Part shown: positions 1 to 7,541 of the stretch, piece by piece
Layout of the letters: every line of letters begins with the position of its first letter
Numbering within the stretch: the first letter of the stretch is position 1
Source of the DNA: Flavobacterium ranwuense
Lineage (GTDB): Bacteria > Bacteroidota > Bacteroidia > Flavobacteriales > Flavobacteriaceae
Direction of reading: 5' to 3'
NCBI RefSeq assembly: GCF_004349315.1
Contig: NZ_SMLH01000001.1
Span: forward strand, 62,001-126,000
DNA length: 64,000 bases
Made by a program: the position numbers and the translations under genes
Notes under the pieces: model-generated
The model's input: the letters and a program-made list of their open reading frames with translations, nothing else
Databases searched by the model: none
What the model was told of the DNA's origin: nothing

Positions 1-1046
1 GAAGAAGAAAGAATCCCAAAACCACTTAAAGTCCACGCTTTATTTACATTGTATGAAAAATTTGTAGCTCCAAATTTAGTCTCAATTTCTTTAGCTCTAT
101 TATTTCTTAAAAGTGAAATTCCTAAATCATTTGAAGAGACATTAAAACTGGAACCGCCTTTTTGCATCATACCTCTAAAACCGCCCGTGAATTTAAAATA
201 ATCCTGTACCGTCAACGGCAATTCGCCAATATTATTGAAATTTGTGATTAAATTGATACTGTATTTTGGATTGTAATAAAATAATTTCGGGTTTATTAAA
301 TAGCGACTTTCCTCGTGTGCCACTCCAATTCCTGCCGTCATATCTCCAAACCAGAAATTTTTCTTTCCTGATTTAAGTTTGATGTTCATCGCAATATTGT
401 CCTGATTATTCTCCACTCCTTTTAGCGCACCTATTTCGCTGTAGTTTCGCAACACTTGAATTTTATCAATGGCATCCGCAGGAATGTTTTTTACGCCCAA
501 CTTAGTGTCGCCATCAAAAAAATCTTTGCCTTCTACCATCAATTTAGTTACTCTTTTACCTTCGACTTCAACTTCTCCATCTGCGTTTACTTCCACTCCG
601 GGTAATTTTTTCAGCAAGTCTTCCAGTTTTCGTTCTGTTCCGGATTTGAAAGAATCAGCATTATAAACAATGGTATCTCCTTTTATCGAAACCGGCATTT
701 CACGAACAATTTCGACTCCGTCCAATTCAATTCCGCCTTCTTCAAGCACAATGCTCTTAATGCTATTTTCTGAAGTCGTGGTAATGTCCAGTTCTTTATT
801 CTGCATTCCCAAATAACTGATTTTTAAACTATACGCTGTATTTGGTTTTAGATTAAGTACAAACTTCCCTTTGTCATTTGTTATGGCGTAGGAATCCATT
901 CCTTTTGTGGCTTTATTTACCGCCATCACATTGGCCATTTCAAGCCCAACAGTTTTTGAATCGGTAATTAGCCCTTCTAATTTAACGGATTGTGCGAAGG
1001 AAATTGAGGTAATAAGAAACAAGGCAATTAGTATTGTGTTTTTCAT
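1..1046 (-). CDS. Outer membrane beta-barrel / TonB-receptor-like protein, 3' end cut by window edge
   Basis: The reading frame opens with ATG at 1046 on the minus strand and stays open to base 1, so about 348 N-terminal residues are visible and the C-terminus lies outside the window. It begins with a clear signal peptide (MKNTILIALFLITSISFAQ). Next comes a carboxypeptidase-regulatory-like beta-sandwich (about residues 22-100), then a plug-like segment with KLEDLLKKLPGVEV and GKDFFDGD motifs, then barrel strands. This order is that of the Bacteroidota TonB-dependent-receptor-like 'outer membrane beta-barrel protein' family. It lies 58 bases downstream of the GLPGLI gene on the same strand, a frequent pairing, so the two are probably co-transcribed. 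The substrate cannot be told from the sequence; peptide or metal uptake is possible. The family call is firm, the function is not. Confidence 0.85.
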   Translation of the reverse strand, partial: MKNTILIALFLITSISFAQSVKLEGLITDSKTVGLEMANVMAVNKATKGMDSYAITNDKGKFVLNLKPNTAYSLKISYLGMQNKELDITTTSENSIKSIVLEEGGIELDGVEIVREMPVSIKGDTIVYNADSFKSGTERKLEDLLKKLPGVEVNADGEVEVEGKRVTKLMVEGKDFFDGDTKLGVKNIPADAIDKIQVLRNYSEIGALKGVENNQDNIAMNIKLKSGKKNFWFGDMTAGIGVAHEESRYLINPKLFYYNPKYSINLITNFNNIGELPLTVQDYFKFTGGFRGMMQKGGSSFNVSSNDLGISLLRNNRAKEIETKFGATNFSYNVNKAWTLSGFGILSS

Positions 1047-1104
1047 TTAGGAATTATGGATGAAATCTTATAGTATTGATTTTAAACTCTGATTTGGCTT
1101 ATTA

Positions 1105-1995
1105 TTAACCTCCAATTCTCATTCTCATTCCGCCATTCCCACCGCGTCCTTGGTTCATCTCTCTAAACTCTTCCATTTTTTTCAATACGATTTCGTCAAA
1201 TTCTTTTTGAGTCGTTACTTTTCCTTTAGTTGCCGCTTTTATTTCGGTTTTAACTTTAGGATTCAAAACTACTTTCGAACATAAAGTAACCGTTTTGCCG
1301 TCATTTACTTCCAATATTAAACCAGGTAATCCCCAGTAGTTTTCCGGCCCTTGATTCACTGGAATTTCCGGTGTATACCAAGCCGTAATTATAACTTCTT
1401 TAGGCATGTCCAACTCATCCATAAGATTCGTTTTCTTTGCGGCATCAGCTGGTTTTGTTGTTGCGGTATCTTCTTTTTTTGGTCTGAAATTTCTAAAATC
1501 TGTTTTGCTCGCAGGACGCACAGCAGTTGCTTTGAAACAATTATAGCCCCCAATAACTCGGGTTTCACTTTCCATTTTCCATTGTAAATTGGGCAACGAA
1601 TCTTTTACTAGAAATTCTTTTCCCATAAACTCTTTATCAACGGTGTAGGACTTGTCTTTTACATTTTTATAATACGTTCCTCCTCCGCCCGCCATAGACA
1701 TCATCATTCGCATTCCGCCACCACCTTGACCTGGCGTATCTAATTTTTCTTCTTCTTTATATATAGATGCCGATTTATCAAAATTAAGAATGAATGTTTT
1801 TTCAAACATTTTTTTCATACTTTCCTCAATCCTTTTTTGCATATCCGGAGTCATCTCCTTATTGCCTTCCATTCTGGTTTTGAAATCGGAGGTACTCGTC
1901 TTCGATTCGTAAACTGCCATTCCTTGAAATTCCTGAGCGTGAAGCCCCATAAATGATGCGACAGCTAATACTAATGTGAAAATTACTTTATACAT
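1105..1995 (-). CDS. GLPGLI family protein
   Basis: This 296-residue secreted protein starts with a signal peptide (MYKVIFTLVLAVASFMGLHAQ). The family-naming motif is present literally as YWGLPGLILEVNDG near residues 218-231, preceded by the usual AWYTPEIPVNQGPENY stretch. The family is Bacteroidota-specific and its biochemical role is unknown; members commonly sit beside outer-membrane carboxypeptidase-regulatory/TonB-type proteins, as here (downstream gene at 1-1046). A glycine- and methionine-rich stretch (GQGGGGMRMMMSMAGGGG, about residues 90-107) and a similar C-terminus (QGRGGNGGMRMRIGG) stand out. Methionine clusters can bind copper, but that is only a guess here. No strong promoter match was seen upstream of 1995. 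Confidence 0.92.
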   Translation of the reverse strand: MYKVIFTLVLAVASFMGLHAQEFQGMAVYESKTSTSDFKTRMEGNKEMTPDMQKRIEESMKKMFEKTFILNFDKSASIYKEEEKLDTPGQGGGGMRMMMSMAGGGGTYYKNVKDKSYTVDKEFMGKEFLVKDSLPNLQWKMESETRVIGGYNCFKATAVRPASKTDFRNFRPKKEDTATTKPADAAKKTNLMDELDMPKEVIITAWYTPEIPVNQGPENYWGLPGLILEVNDGKTVTLCSKVVLNPKVKTEIKAATKGKVTTQKEFDEIVLKKMEEFREMNQGRGGNGGMRMRIGG

Positions 1996-2109
1996 ACTAT
2001 TGGATTTTAATACATAAGACTTAAAAATACTGTTTTTGTTACACGCATTCTGTTAAAATAATAGTAAGACAATCCTAATTATAAAAGGTTTAATTGTAAT
2101 TTCGCTTTC

Positions 2110-2901
2110 ATGAAGAAATTAGTATTATTACTCTTTATTGCTTCGTTTTCAGTTGTGTTTTGTCAGAACCAAAAACTAACTTCCCTTAAAATTGATTCCA
2201 TCCGTTTTGATGGAGATGCGTTTTTAGGATACGATTCATTTGGTTTTTATTACACCATTAAAAACAATGTTTTTTCTAAAATTAATACACGAGATGCTTT
2301 AGAATATAAAAATATTTCTTTGGGTAAAATCACCAAAGTTGACTTACAAAACCCTCTTAAAATCGTCTTGTTTTACGAAAATTTCAATACTGTTATCGTA
2401 TTGGACAATCAATTGAATGAAACCCAAAAAATCAATTTTTCAGAGCGTGAAATTCCCATTGTGGCTTCAGCAATTGGAATTGCATCTCAAAATCAGTTTT
2501 GGATTTACAATAGTATGAATCAGCAACTGGGACTGTATGATTATTTAAGCAATAATTACAAGACCATTTCAGTTCCGTTTACAGAGAGCATTAAGAATTA
2601 TTCTTCAGATTTCAATGTCTTTCATTGGGTTGACAATAAAAACAACTGGTATGTATGTGACATTTTTGGAAAAATAATAAGTAAGGGAATAATTCCTGAT
2701 TTTGATTCCATTGCAATTATTAATGAAAATCAGATTATTTATTCCAAGGACTCTGTTTTGACTTTATATGATTTGAAAAAAGGTAAAAAAACTGAAATTA
2801 AAATTTCAGAAAAAACGTTTAAAAAATTCTATTACAAAGACCAAATTTTATCTATTTTTACATCAACAGGAATTACAAATTATAAAATCATACTACCATA
2901 A
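2110..2901 (+). CDS. Hypothetical secreted protein, possible beta-propeller
   Basis: This 263-residue protein has an N-terminal signal peptide (MKKLVLLLFIASFSVVFCQ). The rest alternates short hydrophobic strands with Asn- and Asp-rich turns (for example LYDYLSNNYKTI, WYVCDIFGKII, LTLYDLKKGKK). That pattern resembles a small beta-propeller of the WD40/NHL kind, but no repeat is regular enough to prove it. The stop codon overlaps the start codon of the downstream deoxynucleoside kinase (TAATG at 2899-2903), so the two are almost certainly translated from one message. The coupling is probably positional and gives no clue to function. I do not recognise a named family. Confidence 0.75.
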   Translation: MKKLVLLLFIASFSVVFCQNQKLTSLKIDSIRFDGDAFLGYDSFGFYYTIKNNVFSKINTRDALEYKNISLGKITKVDLQNPLKIVLFYENFNTVIVLDNQLNETQKINFSEREIPIVASAIGIASQNQFWIYNSMNQQLGLYDYLSNNYKTISVPFTESIKNYSSDFNVFHWVDNKNNWYVCDIFGKIISKGIIPDFDSIAIINENQIIYSKDSVLTLYDLKKGKKTEIKISEKTFKKFYYKDQILSIFTSTGITNYKIILP

Positions 2902-3515
2902 TGCACATAGCAATAGCAGGAAATATAGGTTCGGGAAAAACAACTTTAACGCGTCTATTAGCGAAACATTTCAAGTGGGAACCGCATTTTGAAGATGTAG
3001 TTGATAATCCGTACTTGGATGATTTTTATCATCAAATGGAACGTTGGTCTTTTAATTTACAAATATATTTCTTGAATAGTCGTTTCCGTCAGGTGATACA
3101 AATTCGTGAAAGCGGTAAAAAAATAGTACAAGACCGAACTATTTATGAAGATGCTCATATTTTTGCGCCTAACCTTTACGCAATGGGTTTGATGACCAAT
3201 CGTGATTTCCAGAATTATTCCTCTCTTTTTGAATTAATGGAATCCACGGTTAAAGCGCCGGATTTATTGATTTATTTAAGAAGTTCTATCCCTAACTTAG
3301 TGGGACAAATACACAAACGGGGCCGTGAATACGAAAACTCAATATCCATTGATTATTTGAGCCGTTTGAACGAGCGCTACGAAGGTTGGATTCAAACCTA
3401 CGACAAAGGAAAATTAATGGTTATTGACGTTGACAACATTAATTTTGTTGACAATCCTGAAGATTTAGGAACTATTTTTAACCGTATCGATGCAGAATTG
3501 AACGGGTTATTCTAG
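2901..3515 (+). CDS. Deoxynucleoside kinase (deoxyadenosine/deoxyguanosine kinase family)
   Basis: This protein phosphorylates deoxynucleosides to dNMPs in nucleotide salvage. The 204-residue length is normal for the family. The P-loop is at the N-terminus (IAGNIGSGKTT, residues 4-14). The nucleoside-binding region has FEDVVDNPYLDDFY. The DRT/Y motif is VQDRTIYEDAHIF, and the lid region contains KRGREYE. Purine rather than thymidine preference is inferred from overall similarity to bacterial dAK/dGK proteins and is not proven by a single residue. It is translationally coupled to the preceding gene by a one-base overlap and followed by a strong hairpin terminator. Confidence 0.92.
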   Translation: MHIAIAGNIGSGKTTLTRLLAKHFKWEPHFEDVVDNPYLDDFYHQMERWSFNLQIYFLNSRFRQVIQIRESGKKIVQDRTIYEDAHIFAPNLYAMGLMTNRDFQNYSSLFELMESTVKAPDLLIYLRSSIPNLVGQIHKRGREYENSISIDYLSRLNERYEGWIQTYDKGKLMVIDVDNINFVDNPEDLGTIFNRIDAELNGLF

Positions 3516-3535
3516 AAAATTATTCCATTTTATAA

Positions 3536-3570
3536 ACAAAAATGCCTCGCAATTGCGAGGCATTTTTTAT
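3536..3570. terminator. Bidirectional rho-independent terminator
   Basis: GCCTCGC-aatt-GCGAGGC (3544-3561) is flanked by A-runs on the left and T-runs on the right. It sits between the convergent kinase and hppA genes and can end both transcripts. Confidence 0.92.
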
Positions 3571-3586
3571 TTAGGAACAAAATATT

Positions 3587-6046
3587 TTATTTCAAAGCAT
3601 CAATTTTTGCCTGAACTTCAGCATCAGTGCCCTCGAAAACTTGAGTATCCACTTGACCATTTAAGGTTGTCGTTACTTTAGCCACAACCACGCCATTAGT
3701 ATTCGTTTTTTCGATAGCAACTTCTTTAGAAATTACATGAGTTGGTATCGCTCCTGCATTCATAAACCTACACGTTTTACTGTCACATCCTTTTGCAAGA
3801 CACTCTTCTTTGGACATAGAAGTACACATTTCAGTTGTAGCGCAGCACCCTGCTTTACCAGAAATGGTATGACTTCCATTACCTAAAATTGGCGCAATCA
3901 CAAGTCCTATCAAACACGTTAATTTAATCAAAATATTCATCGATGGTCCAGAAGTATCTTTGAACGGATCACCAACAGTATCTCCAGTCACGGCTGCTTT
4001 ATGCGCATCAGAACCTTTATAGGTCATTTCACCATTAATCAGAACTCCTGCTTCAAAAGATTTTTTGGCATTGTCCCAAGCACCACCTGCATTGTTTTGG
4101 AAAACTGCCCAAAGCACGCCAGACACAGTTACTCCAGCCATATACCCTCCTAGCATTTCAGCAATCAATTGGTTGTTTTCCCCGTATACTATTTTACCTA
4201 AAAGAACAATAGCGATAGGAAAACCAATTGTTAAAACACCCGGTAACATCATTTCGCGTAAAGCGGCTTTTGTAGAAATATCGACACATTTAGCATATTC
4301 CGGTTTTCCGGTTCCTTCCATAATTCCTGGAATCTCCCTGAACTGGCGACGCACTTCATACACCATGTCCATCGCTGCTTTTCCAACAGAATTCATAGCC
4401 AAAGCTGAGAAAACTACTGGTATCATTCCTCCCACAAATAACATCGCTAAAACAGGCGCTTTAAAAATATTGATTCCGTCAATTCCTGTAAACGTTACAT
4501 ACGCTGCGAATAAAGCCAGTGACGTTAATGCCGCCGAAGCGATAGCAAAACCTTTTCCTGTTGCTGCCGTTGTATTTCCTACCGAATCCAAAATATCCGT
4601 TCTGGTACGCACTTCTTTAGGTAATTCGCTCATTTCAGCAATTCCACCGGCGTTATCTGATATTGGTCCGAAAGCATCAATTGCTAATTGCATCGCCGTT
4701 GTTGCCATCATCGCCGAAGCGGCCAATGCCACACCGTAGAATCCAGCAAAAGCATACGAAGTCCAAATCGCAGCTGCAAATAATAAAACGGTTGGAAACG
4801 TAGAAATCATTCCTGTCGCTAACCCTGCAATTACGTTAGTTCCTGCTCCAGTACTTGATTTTTGTACAATCGCCATAACTGGTTTTGTACCCAATCCCGT
4901 GTAATATTCTGTTACCGATGAGATAACGGCTCCAACAACAAGACCTACTATTGTAGCATAGAAAACGCGCATAGACGAAATTTCTTTAGTCCCTTCTCCA
5001 AAGAAATCCATTTTCATGGTTTCCGGCAACATATATTGTACTAAAAAGAAACAAGCGATAGCTGTTAAAATAATAGAAACCCAGTTTCCTATATTCAATG
5101 CTTTTTGAACTTGCGCTTCTTTCGCATTATCATCTGTAATTCTTACTAACATCGTTCCGATAATAGAAAATAAAATACCAAAACCAGCGATTGCCATTGG
5201 TAATAAAATAGGTCCTATCCCGCCAAAAGCATCTTGAATATTTCCGCCCATGTCTTTGATCACATAATTTCCCAGAACCATCGCCGCCAAAACTGTGGCT
5301 ACATAAGAACCAAATAAATCGGCACCCATTCCAGCAACATCGCCTACATTATCTCCTACGTTATCCGCAATTGTAGCAGGATTACGAGGGTCATCTTCTG
5401 GAATTCCGGCTTCTATTTTCCCAACTAAATCAGCGCCTACATCGGCAGCTTTTGTATAAATTCCGCCACCAACTCTCGCAAACAAAGCGATAGATTCTGC
5501 TCCAAGAGAAAATCCTGCTAATGTTTCTAACACAATGGTCATGTCTTCAGTTGAAGTCCAAACGCCGTTCATGAAGAAATGAAAAAAGAAAATAAAGAAG
5601 GTTGTCAAACCTAAAACGGCTAAACCCGCAACTCCTAATCCCATTACCGTTCCCCCGCCAAAAGAAACTTTTAGTGCTTGCGGCAAACTGGTACGTGCTG
5701 CCTGCGTGGTTCTGACATTTGTTTTTGTTGCGATTTTCATTCCCATATTTCCCGCTAAAGCTGAGAAAAAAGCACCGAAAATAAAAGCAACAACTATTAA
5801 TATATGTGTGGTAGGAACGATAAATGAAATTCCGGCTAAAACAGCACTTGCTCCTATTACAAAGAAAGTTAACAACCTATATTCTGCTTTTAGGAAAGCC
5901 AAAGCCCCTTCGTAGATGTAATCTGAGATCTCTTTCATTTTGCCGTCACCCGGATCTTGTTTTAAAACCCATTTTCTCTTGGCAAACATAAATGCCAGTC
6001 CAATAAATGCCATGGCAATAGGCAAATAAATCATTATTGTATTCAT
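3587..6046 (-). CDS. hppA: Membrane-bound (ion-pumping) pyrophosphatase, K+-dependent type, with Cys-rich tail
   Basis: This is an integral membrane pump that couples PPi hydrolysis to export of H+ and/or Na+. The catalytic signature is complete: DVGADLVGK (202-210) and [20 protein letters not shown] (217-236), with about 16 membrane segments across residues 1-727. The motif [10 protein letters not shown] (490-499) has Ala494 and Gly497 where K+-independent enzymes have Lys and Thr, so a K+-dependent enzyme is expected. Glu184 in GAES lies in the helix whose semi-conserved Glu affects Na+ versus H+ specificity. Na+ or mixed pumping is therefore possible, but I cannot decide. Residues 728-819 form an extra C-terminal domain with six cysteines, absent from canonical members. 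The soluble pyrophosphatase gene is immediately upstream, separated by a terminator. Confidence 0.96.
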   Translation of the reverse strand: MNTIMIYLPIAMAFIGLAFMFAKRKWVLKQDPGDGKMKEISDYIYEGALAFLKAEYRLLTFFVIGASAVLAGISFIVPTTHILIVVAFIFGAFFSALAGNMGMKIATKTNVRTTQAARTSLPQALKVSFGGGTVMGLGVAGLAVLGLTTFFIFFFHFFMNGVWTSTEDMTIVLETLAGFSLGAESIALFARVGGGIYTKAADVGADLVGKIEAGIPEDDPRNPATIADNVGDNVGDVAGMGADLFGSYVATVLAAMVLGNYVIKDMGGNIQDAFGGIGPILLPMAIAGFGILFSIIGTMLVRITDDNAKEAQVQKALNIGNWVSIILTAIACFFLVQYMLPETMKMDFFGEGTKEISSMRVFYATIVGLVVGAVISSVTEYYTGLGTKPVMAIVQKSSTGAGTNVIAGLATGMISTFPTVLLFAAAIWTSYAFAGFYGVALAASAMMATTAMQLAIDAFGPISDNAGGIAEMSELPKEVRTRTDILDSVGNTTAATGKGFAIASAALTSLALFAAYVTFTGIDGINIFKAPVLAMLFVGGMIPVVFSALAMNSVGKAAMDMVYEVRRQFREIPGIMEGTGKPEYAKCVDISTKAALREMMLPGVLTIGFPIAIVLLGKIVYGENNQLIAEMLGGYMAGVTVSGVLWAVFQNNAGGAWDNAKKSFEAGVLINGEMTYKGSDAHKAAVTGDTVGDPFKDTSGPSMNILIKLTCLIGLVIAPILGNGSHTISGKAGCCATTEMCTSMSKEECLAKGCDSKTCRFMNAGAIPTHVISKEVAIEKTNTNGVVVAKVTTTLNGQVDTQVFEGTDAEVQAKIDALK

Positions 6047-6100
6047 AATTTTGGTTTGGTTTTTTGGTTAAAATTAATACTGTAACAAAACGAATTTAAA

Positions 6101-6138
6101 CAAAAAAGCAACACTCTTAACAGAATGTTGCTTTTTTT
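6101..6138 (-). terminator. Rho-independent terminator after ppa
   Basis: On the minus strand, AAAAAGCAACA and TGTTGCTTTTT arms (about 6103-6137) enclose a small loop and end in a T-run just after the ppa stop. It separates ppa from hppA. Confidence 0.85.
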
Positions 6139-6158
6139 ATAAAAATTATGGAAGTTAT

Positions 6159-6689
6159 TTATTTAATACTAAATAATCCTTCTGGTTTGTTTTCAATTTG
6201 ATCAAAACGCTCCGTACACTCTTTAATAATGGCATACGCTTCATTTACATCTCCCCAACCTTCAACATCAACCTGTTTGTTTTCAAGATCTTTGTACACC
6301 TGAAAGAAATGTTCAATCTCTTTTAATAGGTGTGGATTAATATCTGACAGGTTTTCCAATGAATTCCAGATTGGATCTGAAACGGGTACACAGATTACTT
6401 TTTCATCCGGTCCTTTATCATCCGCCATGTGGAAAACACCGATAGGTTTTACTTCCATTACACATCCAGGAAAAGTCGGTTCAGTTACCAAGACCAAAAC
6501 ATCTAATGGATCTCCGTCTAAGGCTAATGTTTCCGGGATAAATCCGTAATCAGCCGGATACATCATCGATGAGAATAACATTCTGTCAAAACGCATTCTT
6601 TTTATTTCGAAATCATATTCGTATTTATTTCTACTTCCTCTTGGTATTTCGATTAAGACATCGAAAGTTGTTAATTTGTCTGCAGTCAT
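6159..6689 (-). CDS. ppa: Inorganic pyrophosphatase, soluble family I
   Basis: This cytoplasmic Mg2+-dependent enzyme hydrolyses PPi to two phosphates and pulls biosynthetic reactions forward. Its 176 residues match the family. Visible motifs are EIPRGSRNKYEYD (residues 13-25), the YPADYGFIP loop and the metal-binding DGDPLDVLVLV signature, followed by GWGDVNEA. It lies upstream of, and in the same direction as, the membrane pyrophosphatase gene, with a terminator between them. The cell therefore has both an energy-wasting and an energy-conserving PPi sink in adjacent genes. Confidence 0.97.
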   Translation of the reverse strand: MTADKLTTFDVLIEIPRGSRNKYEYDFEIKRMRFDRMLFSSMMYPADYGFIPETLALDGDPLDVLVLVTEPTFPGCVMEVKPIGVFHMADDKGPDEKVICVPVSDPIWNSLENLSDINPHLLKEIEHFFQVYKDLENKQVDVEGWGDVNEAYAIIKECTERFDQIENKPEGLFSIK

Positions 6690-6796
6690 TTTAGTTTTTT
6701 CTTATCTATAATTATGGGTGCAAAAATAAGGAAACTATACGGTTGCACAATAAAAAATTGATGTTATCTCTTGATTAAATTTTAACTGTGAGTACT

Positions 6797-7399
6797 TTAG
6801 TAAACCACCGTCCTATTTCGTTTGTTTAAATAATGGTGCCACAAAAGATAGGTTGCAAAAGAACGATACGGACTCCATTTTATAGTATGGACTTCCATGG
6901 CGTCTTTATCGTGAATATCCAGTAATTCTTTTATGGTATTTACTACCGCAATATCTCCTAACGGTAATAAATCTGGGGCTTGCAGACAAAACATCAAGTA
7001 GATATCGATAGTCCAGTTTCCTATTCCTTTGATCTTGATGAGTTCCTCCCGTACTTGCTGAGCCGTTTTGGTTGGCAGACTTTCTAAATCAAGGTCTTTA
7101 TTTAAAATAGCTGTCGCCAAAGCTTTGATATAAGACGTTTTTTGGCGGCTTACGCCAAGATTTCTAAATTCGGCATCGGATACCTGAAGAAGAATTTCGG
7201 GTGCTACCGTTTTTTGACTCGCTTTTATTTTTAAAAAAGTGGCTTTAGCCGAATCTATAGACACTTGCTGTTCCAAAATCAACAATACCAAAGTCTCAAA
7301 ACCTTGAGGCCTTTTGGGAATCGTTGGCATTCCATATTGTTCAATAATTGCTTTGAAAATGGTATCTTTTTCTAAAAGATAGTTGATGGCTTCTTGCAT
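6797..7399 (-). CDS. DNA-3-methyladenine glycosylase II family (HhH-GPD)
   Basis: This is a base-excision repair enzyme that removes alkylated purines. The 200-residue protein is a compact AlkA-like HhH-GPD domain. The helix-hairpin-helix is IKGIGNWTIDIYL (123-135), and the catalytic aspartate is probably Asp149 in LPLGDIAVV. The N-terminal LVLLILEQQVS helix matches the family. It lacks the extra N-terminal domain of E. coli AlkA, which is usual for short bacterial members. A dispersed hairpin repeat (7414-7502) separates it from the upstream DUF5686 gene. Confidence 0.9.
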   Translation of the reverse strand: MQEAINYLLEKDTIFKAIIEQYGMPTIPKRPQGFETLVLLILEQQVSIDSAKATFLKIKASQKTVAPEILLQVSDAEFRNLGVSRQKTSYIKALATAILNKDLDLESLPTKTAQQVREELIKIKGIGNWTIDIYLMFCLQAPDLLPLGDIAVVNTIKELLDIHDKDAMEVHTIKWSPYRSFATYLLWHHYLNKRNRTVVY

Positions 7400-7413
7400 A
7401 GTCTAATGTTTTT

Positions 7414-7502
7414 TAGCCCAGATGGAAACGGCATCCTTTTTATAAGGCGATTTTTCTTCGCCTTATAAAAAGATAAAGTGTACAGCTGGAAATAGCTCCT
7501 GA
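7414..7502 (-). repeat. Dispersed structured repeat, copy 1
   Basis: Read on the minus strand: a conserved left flank (GGAGCTATTTCC, GCT, TAC and CT blocks), then a perfect 15-bp stem (arms 7458-7472 and 7436-7450, 7-nt loop), then a conserved right flank starting GATGCCG and ending GGGCTA. The same flanks occur at 11246-11325 around a stem of completely different sequence. I recall similar sequences between genes in many Flavobacterium genomes; function unknown. Confidence 0.8.
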
Positions 7503-7541
7503 TTCCTCCTAATGTCTGAATGACAATTTGTTGTTACTTTC

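Noticed and set aside
4065..4739. A 224-codon open frame on the plus strand
   Set aside because: It lies wholly antisense to hppA, whose motifs are unbroken; its product has no fold-like pattern and reflects codon bias of the real gene.
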